From JAVBPP01 sp031549535 (lineage in GTDB: Bacteria; Bacillota; Clostridia; Oscillospirales; Acutalibacteraceae): a stretch of DNA of 18,125 nucleotides. The notes beneath the pieces were generated by a model, which saw nothing but the letters and a program-made list of their open reading frames with translations, did no database searches and was not told where the DNA came from. A program made the translations under genes and the position numbers. The first letter of the stretch is position 1. Each line of letters begins with the position of its first letter. Shown here piece after piece: positions 1 to 7,012 of this stretch. The stretch is from the NCBI GenBank assembly GCA_031549535.1, contig JAVBPP010000029.1:1-18125 (forward strand), given 5' to 3'.

Positions 1-147
1 CGGCTCCAGGATAATGCGGGAAAACACACGCCCCTTCCCCAGCATTTCTTCCTCGCCGTTGAGCAGGCGCTCTAAAATGACCGTGCCCTCTCCCCCGCGC
101 ATATTGACCTGGATATCCTTTTGAATTTCGACCTTGTTGCGAATCAT
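1..147 (-). CDS. Cupin-domain protein, N-terminal part (cut by window edge)
   Basis: The leftward reading frame begins at ATG 147 and runs off the left edge, giving 49 residues that start MIRNKVEIQKDIQVNMRGGE. An AGGAGT ribosome binding site lies at 155-160, 7 nt upstream. The opening resembles the N-terminus of small clostridial cupin-2 proteins, in which a short lead strand precedes the metal-binding His/Glu motifs. Those motifs would lie outside the window, so neither metal binding nor a substrate can be judged. The start is 13 bp beyond the stop of the aldose 1-epimerase-like gene on the same strand, which suggests co-transcription and perhaps a shared role in sugar handling. Family assignment is by resemblance only. 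Confidence 0.6.
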   Translation of the reverse strand, partial: MIRNKVEIQKDIQVNMRGGEGTVILERLLNGEEEMLGKGRVFSRIILEP

Positions 148-160
148 GGCTCAAACTCCT

Positions 161-1012
161 TTATTTTATGGTTGCGGTCCATTTGTAAGAAAAGCGTTTG
201 CCCTCCTCCAAGGTTACAATTTCCCGCTTTTCGCTGATATCCGCCTTTTTCTCCCGGCTGTCATTGATGCCAAACCAGGGTTCAATACAAACATAACTTG
301 CGCCGGGCTTTGCCCACAATCCCAACACAGGCGCATCACCGAAAGCAAACTCCAACTCCCTTGTGTGGTTGTCACTCTTAAGCGTCACTTTTTTCGAGCA
401 CAGCCCGGAAAGAATAACGGCATCCGGGGCGAAAATATCCTTGGTAATGACGAGTTTCTTTTCATTGTCCAAAAGCGGAAAACGTTCCGGCAACAAATAG
501 GCGTCCGCATCGATTCGCTCGGTCTGAACCGTTTCGGCTTGCTCAAACTCCAGATAATCCCCGATTTCGCATTGAAAACCCGGATGTGCGCCCAAAGAAA
601 AATACATACTCCCCCGGGAACGGTTATCCACCGTATGTGTCACGGTAAGGCCGCTGTCGTCAATGGCGTAGTGCAGTGTTAAGATGAAATCAAAGGGGTA
701 ATCCCGTTGCGTTTCCGGCGAGCTTTCCAGCGTAAAGCTTGCGCTGTCCGCCGTTTGCTGCGCCAGACGAAACTCCGATTTGCGGGCAAAGCCGTGCTTA
801 TCCTGCTTATATGCCTTGCCCTGATAGCAGTAACTGTCATCCAGCAGCCTGCCGATAACGGGGAACAACACCGGCGAGCGCCCAGACCAAACCTCCGGAT
901 TGCCCTGCCAGAGATACTCCTGCCGGGGCTGCTTACTGCCAAAGGCAAACAATTCCGCACCCAGTGTGTTGATAGACGCGTAACGCTGTGCGGATTCTAT
1001 GGTTACAATCAT
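161..1012 (-). CDS. Aldose 1-epimerase family protein (LacX-like)
   Basis: This 283-residue protein belongs by resemblance to the galactose mutarotase/LacX superfamily, cytosolic enzymes that interconvert alpha and beta anomers of sugars. Visible motifs are HGFARKSEF (His73, Arg77), SLGAHPGF (His143) and CIEPWFGI (Glu244). These match the usual substrate-binding His/Arg, the catalytic His and the catalytic Glu. There is no signal peptide. The length fits the LacX-type subgroup, which is shorter than classical GalM. ATG 1012 has a CCTCCT (AGGAGG on the coding strand) at 1021-1026, spaced 8 nt, so this start is well supported. It is the first gene of a leftward pair with the cupin gene. Its leader is almost immediately bounded by the palindromic element at 1035-1196, so its promoter may lie within that element. 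The exact sugar cannot be told from sequence. Confidence 0.88.
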   Translation of the reverse strand: MIVTIESAQRYASINTLGAELFAFGSKQPRQEYLWQGNPEVWSGRSPVLFPVIGRLLDDSYCYQGKAYKQDKHGFARKSEFRLAQQTADSASFTLESSPETQRDYPFDFILTLHYAIDDSGLTVTHTVDNRSRGSMYFSLGAHPGFQCEIGDYLEFEQAETVQTERIDADAYLLPERFPLLDNEKKLVITKDIFAPDAVILSGLCSKKVTLKSDNHTRELEFAFGDAPVLGLWAKPGASYVCIEPWFGINDSREKKADISEKREIVTLEEGKRFSYKWTATIK

Positions 1013-1034
1013 TCGAATAACCTCCTATTCTCAA

Positions 1035-1196
1035 TTATTAGTCCACCAACGAAACCTTGCCAAAGCTTGGTGGTATTTTCGCCGTCAGCCTGCGTTGTCC
1101 TCCTTGCTTTACGACAGTAAAGCCGCGTCGTCCGCCTTGACTGACGGCAAAAACCCTCACCAATCTTCTGGCAAGCTTTCATTGGCGGACTAATAA
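1035..1196. repeat. 162-bp palindromic intergenic element (MITE-like)
   Basis: The ends are a perfect 10-bp inverted repeat, TTATTAGTCC at 1035-1044 and GGACTAATAA at 1187-1196. Imperfect pairing continues inward: CACCAACGAAACCTTGCC pairs with the complement of GGCAAGCTTTCATTGG, and GCCGTCAG pairs with CTGACGGC. The apex is a perfect 7-bp hairpin, GCTTTAC-GACA-GTAAAGC. The whole element can fold back on itself. It encodes no transposase and sits between two divergent genes. The architecture fits a non-autonomous MITE or a REP-like element. No second copy is present in this window, so mobility is inferred from shape only. Confidence 0.75.
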
Positions 1197-1238
1197 GCAG
1201 ATTATAACAACCCAAAGTTTTCTTGTAAAGGAAAATGT

Positions 1239-2498
1239 GTGATTATGTCCTGTGAAGCGCTTCGTTACGGCTTACTCGGCGCAAACCTCAGCCACAGCTG
1301 GTCAAGGGAACTGCACACCTTGCTCGGCAATGCAGCATATCAGCTGATTCCGTGCGACGGAAATGCGCTTGCGGAAATTTTGACAAAGCGTTCTTTCGCG
1401 GGGTTGAATGTTACCATCCCTTATAAAAAAGCAGTGTTGCCTTATTGCGACGAGCGGAGCGAGACGGTGCAAAAAACCGGGAATGCAAATGTCCTGCTGC
1501 TGCGGGACGGAAAACTCGTTGCGGACAATACGGATTATCGAGCTCTGCGCTTTCATCTGCGTTATGCCGGCATTACGCTGCGGGGGGAGGATGTCGCCAT
1601 CCTCGGCGGCGGCGGCGCGGCGACTACAGCGCAGGCACTTGCCAAAGACAGCGGCGCAAAGAGTGTCACAATGGTCACGCGCAACGGAGCCGTGCGTTTT
1701 GAGGAGACTGTAAAGTATCGTCACGCCACGGTTCTGATGCAAGCAACGCCTGTTGGCATGTTTCCTCATATGGACGAAACCCCGTTATCGCTGGATGCCC
1801 TGCCGCGCTGCAAGGCTGTGCTGGACTTGATTTACAACCCCCTGCGCACCCGGCTGCTGCTGCAGGCAGACGCACGCGGTATCCGGCATTGCAACGGTTT
1901 GCCTATGCTCGCCGCGCAGGCGGTCTATACGCATGAACTTTTTTTGGGGGAAGCCGTTTCGGAAACACAACTGTCGTGGCTGATTCATACCCTTTCCGCC
2001 CAAAAGCAAAATCTTGTGCTCATCGGTATGCCGGGCGCAGGGAAAAGCACACTCGCGCAGCTGCTTGCCGTTAAACTGGGTCGGAAATGCCTGGACAGTG
2101 ACACAGTATTCACACAAAAACACGGCATAACCCCGGCGGACTTCCTTGCGCGTTACGGCGAAAGCGCGTTTCGGCGCGAAGAAGGGTGTATCCTGGCGGA
2201 GCTCGCGCTGCGGCAGGGTGTTGTGATTGCCACAGGAGGCGGCAGTGTTCTGCTGCCGGAAGCCATGCAGCAGCTGCAAAACACAGGCAGAATCTTCTGG
2301 CTCCAACGAGCTTTACCACTGTTGCCGAAAGAAAACCGCCCACTTTCCCAGAACTTGGAGGCGTTATACCGGGAACGAGCCGCCCTATATACCCATTATG
2401 CGGACGCCCGTGTAGAAAATGACTGCGCGCCTGCTGATGTGGCGGATAAAATTTACAATATGTTCACGGAAAGCAATTTCCCGTTCGATATACTATAA
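1239..2498 (+). CDS. aroEK: Bifunctional shikimate dehydrogenase-shikimate kinase (AroE-AroK fusion)
   Basis: This 419-residue cytosolic fusion would carry out two consecutive steps of chorismate synthesis: NADPH-dependent reduction of 3-dehydroshikimate, then ATP-dependent 3-phosphorylation of shikimate. Residues 8-250 are AroE: SHSWS (18-22) in the shikimate-binding region, NVTIPYK with catalytic Lys63, GNANV (81-85), NTD with catalytic Asp99, and the GGGGAATTA dinucleotide loop (123-131). Residues 256-410 are AroK: Walker A GMPGAGKST (263-271), DSD (286-288), FRREEG (311-316), GGG (333-335) and lid RPLS (367-370). The usual Pro after the HSxS motif is Arg here. GTG 1239 has AAAGGA at 1227-1232 with 6-nt spacing. 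ATG 1245, two codons later, is the alternative but sits 12 nt away. The gap to the next gene is 35 bp, suggesting an operon. The fusion is read directly, since no stop separates the halves. Confidence 0.93.
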   Translation: MIMSCEALRYGLLGANLSHSWSRELHTLLGNAAYQLIPCDGNALAEILTKRSFAGLNVTIPYKKAVLPYCDERSETVQKTGNANVLLLRDGKLVADNTDYRALRFHLRYAGITLRGEDVAILGGGGAATTAQALAKDSGAKSVTMVTRNGAVRFEETVKYRHATVLMQATPVGMFPHMDETPLSLDALPRCKAVLDLIYNPLRTRLLLQADARGIRHCNGLPMLAAQAVYTHELFLGEAVSETQLSWLIHTLSAQKQNLVLIGMPGAGKSTLAQLLAVKLGRKCLDSDTVFTQKHGITPADFLARYGESAFRREEGCILAELALRQGVVIATGGGSVLLPEAMQQLQNTGRIFWLQRALPLLPKENRPLSQNLEALYRERAALYTHYADARVENDCAPADVADKIYNMFTESNFPFDIL

Positions 2499-2533
2499 TT
2501 TGATGAATTTCCGTCCAACGGGCAGGTGAAACA

Positions 2534-3412
2534 GTGCTGGGATATGTACGGGCTTATAAGCCTGAGATGAAGCTGCGTGAATATGAGATATATAAGGGCG
2601 TATATTGTTCCCTTTGCCACAGCCTGGGTCGGCATTACGGCCCCTTTGCACAGCTGCTTTTGAGTTACGACTTCAGCTTTTTCGCCCTGCTGCGTATGGC
2701 GGCGACCGAACAGCCCGCGGCGTTCACGCGCCTTTCCTGCCCCTATAATCCGGCCAAAAAGTGTATGGGCTGTAAGCGAAACGCCTGGATAGACGCCTGC
2801 GCAGATGCCGTTATTATCACCGCGTTTTACCGCCTGCGCGATGGGCTGCAGGACAGCGTATTATATAAAAAAGCTGCGCTTTTTCTGCTATATCCCCTCT
2901 TTCTTCTGCCGCACCGCAAAGCGGCAAAACGCGCACCGCGCTGCGAGGAATTGATTCGCCGCGCTATGCGGCAGCAGCGGACGGCTGAACAAAACCCCGG
3001 CACGGGCATTGACGCCGCGTGTGACCCTTCCGCAGAGGCTTTAGGATACCTGTTTTCCCTGGGTGCCTGCGGCGAGCAGCAACGACAGTTGCGGCGCCTT
3101 GGCTACTGTATCGGTCGCTGGGTATACTTAATAGATTCGGTTGACGATTTGGAAAAGGATAGCAAAACCGGAAGCTTTAACCCGCTAAAGGCGCAGCGCG
3201 TGTTATATGATGGGGCACAGTGGAGCGTCTACTGCACCCAGCTTCTGCATCGTAGCGCTGCAGAGGCGGTTCACGCCTTTGAGCAGCTGAAGCTACTGCG
3301 GTTTCAGCCTATTTTAGAGAATATTTTATATGACGGCTTAGAGCAGGCCATGCAGCAGGTGCTGAACAAACAAAACAACGGTGGTGAACAGGCGGATGAA
3401 CAACCCCTATGA
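2534..3412 (+). CDS. DUF5685 family protein
   Basis: This 292-residue protein of unknown function resembles the clostridial DUF5685 family. It opens with MLGYVRAYKPEMKLREYEIY and then has Cys25 and Cys28 (CSLC), Cys69, Cys77, Cys80 and Cys89, a set able to bind metal. Two acidic helical motifs follow: LRDGLQDS (101-108) and DSVDDLEKD (201-209), the latter followed by KTGSFNPL. Their spacing loosely recalls the paired Asp-rich motifs of isoprenoid synthases, but that link is inference. The start is GTG 2534, with AGGTG at 2524-2528 and 5-nt spacing. No ATG lies in the right place. The 3' end overlaps the J-domain gene by 17 nt from that gene's ATG, so the two are translationally linked. No signal peptide is seen, so it is probably cytosolic or membrane-associated through the hydrophobic stretch near 114-126. 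Confidence 0.8.
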   Translation: MLGYVRAYKPEMKLREYEIYKGVYCSLCHSLGRHYGPFAQLLLSYDFSFFALLRMAATEQPAAFTRLSCPYNPAKKCMGCKRNAWIDACADAVIITAFYRLRDGLQDSVLYKKAALFLLYPLFLLPHRKAAKRAPRCEELIRRAMRQQRTAEQNPGTGIDAACDPSAEALGYLFSLGACGEQQRQLRRLGYCIGRWVYLIDSVDDLEKDSKTGSFNPLKAQRVLYDGAQWSVYCTQLLHRSAAEAVHAFEQLKLLRFQPILENILYDGLEQAMQQVLNKQNNGGEQADEQPL

Positions 3413-3986
3413 GATTTTAGGTGTACACAACAACGCGAGCGACGAGGAGATTCGTCAGGCATATCGGGAAAAGGCTCGTGAAATTACACAGGACGGCGAA
3501 AACGGCGATTCCAGCGCCGAGGCACGCCTTACCGCTATCAATGACGCCTACGATACCATTATATTAAGCCGCGGTAGCTCCGGCAGCTATCACCAGAGCC
3601 GGGCAAGCGATGGCGTCTTTTCGGAATACACCGATATCCGCCAAAAAATCCAAGCCGGGCGAATCGAGGACGCGCTTTTGCTGTTGGATGGCATTCCGCA
3701 GGAACGGCGGGGCGCGGAATGGCATTTTTTGAAGGGAACCATCTGCCACCGCAGGGGCTGGCTGGAGCAGGCTATGGAACATTTTCAGCATGCCGCAGCG
3801 ATGGAGCCGCAAAACGCCGAGTACCGCGCCGCCTATGACGCAATGCAACAAAACAGCGCAGGCGGCTTTCGCACCTCCCGCCGCACGGGTAACCGCGGCT
3901 GCTCCGGCTGCGAAATCTGCGAGGGGCTGATATGCGCAGACTGCTGCTGTGAATGCATGGGCGGCGATTTGATTCCCTGCTGTTGA
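3396..3986 (+). CDS. Degenerate J-domain / TPR protein with Cys-rich C-terminus
   Basis: This 196-residue protein has a J-like domain at 1-60 (NPYEILGVHNNASDEEIRQAYREKA, then INDAYDTI). A TPR-like helical region follows at 75-150 (GRIEDALLLLDGIP, HFLKGTICHRRGWLEQAMEHFQHAAAMEPQ). The tail at 169-196 has 10 Cys in 28 residues, including CADCCCECMGGDL. The HPD tripeptide that J proteins use to stimulate Hsp70 ATPase is replaced by Thr31-Gln32-Asp33, and about three residues after it are missing. Productive DnaK co-chaperone activity is therefore unlikely. The tail matches the Cys cluster I recognise from related clostridial J-TPR proteins. ATG 3396 is preferred over in-frame GTG 3381 because NPYEILG is the canonical J-domain opening. 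The gene overlaps DUF5685 upstream and is 14 bp from the membrane-protein ATG downstream. Confidence 0.82.
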   Translation: MNNPYEILGVHNNASDEEIRQAYREKAREITQDGENGDSSAEARLTAINDAYDTIILSRGSSGSYHQSRASDGVFSEYTDIRQKIQAGRIEDALLLLDGIPQERRGAEWHFLKGTICHRRGWLEQAMEHFQHAAAMEPQNAEYRAAYDAMQQNSAGGFRTSRRTGNRGCSGCEICEGLICADCCCECMGGDLIPCC

Positions 3987-4000
3987 CGGGAGAAGATACT

Positions 4001-4546
4001 ATGAAACAAAGCTTTTCGATTGCATTGGGCGGTATGGCAGCCGCCCTTTCTCTTGCGCTGCTTGCAAGCGTAAGCATCTTTCCTATGATGGAATACGCCT
4101 TACCTGCTGCGACAGGAGTCTTGGTTTGTTTGATTGTGATTGAGCTGAATAAAAAATGGGCCTTTGCTGTGTATGCCACTGTATCGGTGCTCTCTCTGTT
4201 GATACTTTTCAACAAAGAGGTTTCTTTTTTATATGTTTCCCTATTTGGTTATTACCCGATTGTAAAGGCCGTTCTTGAATCCCGATTAACGCGTTGGCAG
4301 GGCTGGCTATGTAAGCTTTTGCTTTTTTTCGGCAGTGTTTCTCTGAGTTATTTTGTCCTCATTCGATTTTTGGGCGTTAAGCTGGACGATATGGAGCAAT
4401 TTGGCCGCTGGAGCGCCCTCGTGCTGCTCGGCCTGGGTAGCATTGCCTTTGTTGCATATGACATCGCCCTAACACAACTTATCACCCTCTATTTGCGCCG
4501 TATGCAACGGCATTTTCGCCGAATTTTTCGGGTGAAGTTTCACTAA
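4001..4546 (+). CDS. Small multi-pass membrane protein, function unknown
   Basis: This 181-residue protein has about five to six hydrophobic segments (near 8-28, 32-48, 53-70, 75-90, 103-123 and 137-162) and a basic tail (LRRMQRHFRRIFRVK) that is likely cytosolic. Conserved-looking features are YALPAATG (32-39), the acid in VIELNKKWAFAVYA, NKEVSFL and FGYYPIVKAVLE. The last resembles small Clostridia membrane proteins that look like ECF-transporter S components, but I cannot assign a substrate. The start is ATG 4001, preceded by GGGAGA at 3988-3993 with 7-nt spacing. An upstream in-frame ATG at 3953 lies inside the J-protein Cys tail and lacks a ribosome binding site. It follows the J-domain gene by 14 bp, so it is probably the third member of the DUF5685 cassette. 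Confidence 0.78.
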   Translation: MKQSFSIALGGMAAALSLALLASVSIFPMMEYALPAATGVLVCLIVIELNKKWAFAVYATVSVLSLLILFNKEVSFLYVSLFGYYPIVKAVLESRLTRWQGWLCKLLLFFGSVSLSYFVLIRFLGVKLDDMEQFGRWSALVLLGLGSIAFVAYDIALTQLITLYLRRMQRHFRRIFRVKFH

Positions 4547-4570
4547 AGGCCGCTTCTATTACTCCAACAA

Positions 4571-4576
4571 AGGAGG
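4571..4576 (+). promoter_or_regulatory. Consensus ribosome binding site in front of an ATA codon
   Basis: AGGAGG at 4571-4576 is a full consensus site. Eight nucleotides on, at 4585-4587, the codon is ATA rather than ATG. It is in frame with the DUF6056-like membrane protein and is followed by an ordinary-looking N-terminus (NKLNWARLLRSEYAPFF). This suggests that the original start codon was ATG and has mutated. Confidence 0.7.
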
Positions 4577-4584
4577 GAACCCCC

Positions 4585-5861
4585 ATAAATAAACTGAATT
4601 GGGCACGGTTGCTACGGTCTGAATATGCGCCTTTTTTCTGTTTATGTTTCGGCGCCCTGCTTGTTCATATTTTTTTGCCCGTCGCCTGGAGCGATGATAC
4701 TGTCTTTGCAAAAATAGCCAGCGAAAAAAGTTTTACCCAATTTCTTTCCGGAAGTTCTCGCTTGGCAACGGACGCACTTACTTATATTTGCGCAAAACAT
4801 CATTGGGTTTGGCGGGTATTGAACCCCTTTGTACTGACGGCCTTTGCCTGGCTTCTTTCCGCAATGCTTCCGTCCGAACATCCCCGGAGGAAAAACTGTA
4901 TCCTTTGCATCCTTCTCATTTTCCCCGCTATGGTGGCCGTTGACGCCGGATTTATCGCGACAACTTTAAATTACCTATGGGCTGCAACCTGTGGGGCTGC
5001 CGCTTTGTTCCCCGCTGTGCAACTGCTGAAAGGCAAACAATCGACCCTTTCCTCTGGTTATTCAGCTTTCCGGCGCTGGGATATGCGGTGCATATGCAGC
5101 AGCTCGGCGCGGCTTTGTTCGGCATTCTGGGCTTTATGATTCTTTATTATGTCTACAAACACAGAACAGCACCCATCGTTCTCATGTTGCAGGAAGTAAC
5201 GGTCGCCCTGCTTCTTGTGTACCTATATCATGCAAACACCAGCGGTGATAACTCCAGAATGCTGCGGGAATCCGGCCGCTATTTCCCCACATTTTCCGTT
5301 TTAACCATCCTGCAAAAGCTGGATCTCGGTTTTTCATCCACATGGTATTGCTTATCGCTGGAATTACGGTATGCAGGCATTGCCTTCCTTGTATTCACAC
5401 TGTTTCTTTTTATTGCCGCATGCAAACAGAAGACCTCTGTCTTTACCCGTATCTTTGCTTTTGTGCCGGTGGCTTTTGTCCTATTGTCCGCAGGGGGGCG
5501 TCTGCTGTTTGGGGATACTTTGCTGTTCCAAGCCCTTTTGGATGGGCAAACCCATTATCGCCTGCAGCATGCGGTCTATCAATTCCACGCCGTATGGGAC
5601 TGCCTGTACCTGCTTCTGCTCGCTTCCATCCTGCATTCCCTGTTTCAATTAATCCGAAATCCTGCGAACCGTTTCCTTGCCGTCTTCTGCCTGGCCATCG
5701 GTTTGGGGTCCCGCGTCATGATGGGGTTCTCTCCAACGGTTTGGGCTTCCGGTTACCGTACGTTTTTTCTGTTTTGGATTGCCTGTATCGTTGTTACTGT
5801 CCTCGTGGCAGACAGGCTCCCCCGCAATAGGCCTGATTCACAGACACCATCCAGTGCATAG
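4585..5861 (+). pseudogene. Broken DUF6056-like polytopic membrane protein (start codon lost, frameshift)
   Basis: Two overlapping frames together make one membrane protein of about 425 residues. The first frame runs from 4585 to about 5040. It has a hydrophobic helix, the acidic WSDDTVFAKIA motif, and then NYLWAATCGAAALFPAVQLLKGKQ. The second frame continues from about 5040 (DPFLWLFSFPALGYAVHMQQLGAALFGIL) to the TAG at 5859-5861 with further helices. The layout of a luminal SDD motif, an NYLW helix and many membrane spans resembles DUF6056-type proteins, whose substrate is unknown. Two lesions are visible: ATA sits where ATG is expected, 8 nt after AGGAGG, and a net one-base deletion falls near 5025-5055. 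Past that point the first frame decays into Ser/Cys/Arg-rich nonsense ending at 5139. TTG 4609 could start a shorter first half but has no ribosome binding site. A sequencing error could explain the frameshift but not easily both changes. Confidence 0.72.
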
Positions 5862-5873
5862 CGGGAACCTCTA

Positions 5874-5976
5874 ATACCAATCACCTTTTAGAATGCTTGC
5901 AAAATTTGGTAACGAGCGTTTCATGTATGCGCTCTTGCCAAATTTTGCAGGAAGTATTCTTAATGGTGATTGGTAT
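5874..5976. repeat. 103-bp palindromic element, copy 1
   Basis: Perfect 12-bp terminal inverted repeats, ATACCAATCACC at 5874-5885 and GGTGATTGGTAT at 5965-5976, flank a long hairpin. Its inner stem pairs GCAAAATTTGG with CCAAATTTTGC and GAGCG with CGCTC around an 11-nt loop. A second copy at 12605-12707 matches at 97 of 103 positions. The element starts 12 bp after the membrane pseudogene stop. It may terminate transcription, or it may simply be a MITE inserted in the gap. Confidence 0.88.
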
Positions 5977-5995
5977 AAAAATTAAGATTCGCATA

Positions 5996-6049
5996 AAATT
6001 TTGCGGCGTAAAACCGCGAAAAGCCTGGCGTTTTCACGCCGCAAAATTT
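5996..6049. repeat. Strong hairpin between the 103-bp element and the isomerase gene
   Basis: AAATTTTGCGGCGT at 5996-6009 is perfectly complementary to ACGCCGCAAAATTT at 6036-6049. The stem extends inward through AAAAC/GTTTT with one bulge. No T-tract follows, so it is not a simple rho-independent terminator. It may be another repeat element or an RNA structural element. The rest of the 377-bp gap (5862-6238) holds the 103-bp element and the promoter at 6178-6206. I see no gene in it. Confidence 0.65.
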
Positions 6050-6177
6050 GCTCAGCATAGGTTTTTAGAGCTTCCCTAACGTCAGAAATACTGTATTCAG
6101 TGACATCTTGCATCTGCCGAGAAATGTCAAAACACTCACTCGGCTACCAATTGCCATGGAACAACCCATTCTTTCGG

Positions 6178-6206
6178 TTGCATTTTTATAGGTTCAATGG
6201 TACACT
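6178..6206 (+). promoter_or_regulatory. Sigma-A-type promoter for the isomerase-phosphoesterase pair
   Basis: TTGCAT at 6178-6183 and TACACT at 6201-6206 are separated by 17 bp, with an extended -10 TGG directly before the -10. This places transcription start about 25 nt upstream of the ATG at 6239. Confidence 0.6.
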
Positions 6207-6238
6207 TTTATGGAACGTTTAACAAGGAGGAGCAGACT

Positions 6239-7012
6239 ATGACATACCCCAAGCTTGGCGCACAGCTTTATACCCTGCGCGACTATATCAAAACCTATGA
6301 GGATACGGAAGAAACCTTTCGTTACCTGAACGAAATCGGTATTCACACGGTGCAAATTTCCGGCATTGGCCCTATCCCGCAGGAAAAAGTCGCCTACCTT
6401 GTGGAGAAATACAATATGGATGTCTGCGTGACCCATATCAATTATGATCGGCTGAAAAATGATACAGATACGGTTATTAAGGAACATCAAATGATTCACT
6501 GCAACAATATCGGCATCGGCAGTATGCCGGATCTTTACCGTTATAGCAAAGAGGGTGTGGATGCCTTTTTGCAGGAAATCCGCGAAGTGGGGCAAAAGCT
6601 GCATGAGGCTGGCATGCAGTTTCAATATCACAACCACGCCTTTGAATTTATGCGCATTGACGGCCGCCGCACGATGGATATCTTGATGGAGGACACAAAG
6701 CCGGAACATCTGCACTTTATTTTAGACACCTACTGGCTGCAATACGGCGGCGTAAACCCGGTGGATTATATCAATAAGGCCGCCGGGCGGATTGACGTCT
6801 GCCACTTTAAAGATTATCAGTTTACGGCGGACGGGCCAAAGTTTACAGAAGTCGGTACGGGCAACCTAAACCTTAACGCTTGCTACAATGCTTGTAAGGC
6901 GCAGGATGTTGCCGCCATCGTCATTGAGCAGGACCGCTGCGATATTGACCCGAAGGAATCCATGGCCATCAGCTATAAAAACCTATTGCAAATTGCGGAG
7001 CGTAACGCATGA
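6239..7012 (+). CDS. Sugar phosphate isomerase/epimerase (xylose isomerase-like TIM barrel)
   Basis: This 257-residue cytosolic protein resembles the AP-endonuclease-2/IolE-like TIM-barrel family, metal-dependent enzymes acting on sugars, inositols and related polyols. Visible features are LGAQLYTLRD (6-15), YHNHAFEF with His131 and His133, LDTYWLQYGG with Asp163, CHFKDY with His189, EVGTGNL with Glu204 and VIEQD with Glu230. These are the usual metal and substrate ligands at barrel strand ends. The start is ATG 6239, with AAGGAGG at 6224-6230 spaced 8 nt. An in-frame ATG at 6197 lies at the putative promoter and is not used. The last codon overlaps the metallophosphoesterase start (ATGA at 7009-7012), so the two are translationally coupled. 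The specific substrate cannot be deduced. Confidence 0.87.
   Translation: MTYPKLGAQLYTLRDYIKTYEDTEETFRYLNEIGIHTVQISGIGPIPQEKVAYLVEKYNMDVCVTHINYDRLKNDTDTVIKEHQMIHCNNIGIGSMPDLYRYSKEGVDAFLQEIREVGQKLHEAGMQFQYHNHAFEFMRIDGRRTMDILMEDTKPEHLHFILDTYWLQYGGVNPVDYINKAAGRIDVCHFKDYQFTADGPKFTEVGTGNLNLNACYNACKAQDVAAIVIEQDRCDIDPKESMAISYKNLLQIAERNA

Noticed and set aside
134..682. Rightward 182-codon frame opposite the epimerase gene
   Set aside because: It is antisense to a gene with complete catalytic motifs and a strong ribosome binding site. It has no recognisable domain.
1182..1208. Promoter TTGGCG / TATAAC before aroEK
   Set aside because: The spacing is only 15 bp and the match is weak, so it was not listed as a feature. 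The element-end promoter is equally possible.
1009..1215. Leftward open frame of 68 codons across the 162-bp element
   Set aside because: It is almost entirely a translation of the palindromic repeat, overlaps the epimerase ribosome binding site and has no credible start signal.
5020..5060. Programmed -1 ribosomal frameshift in the DUF6056-like gene
   Set aside because: No X-XXY-YYZ slippery site is in register and no clear downstream stem is seen. The lost start codon favours a pseudogene.
5897..6079. Rightward open frame of 60 codons whose first part is repeated at 12430-12810
   Set aside because: The shared peptide (SCMRSC-ILQEVFLM) is the 103-bp repeat read in one frame. The similarity reflects the repeat, not a protein family.
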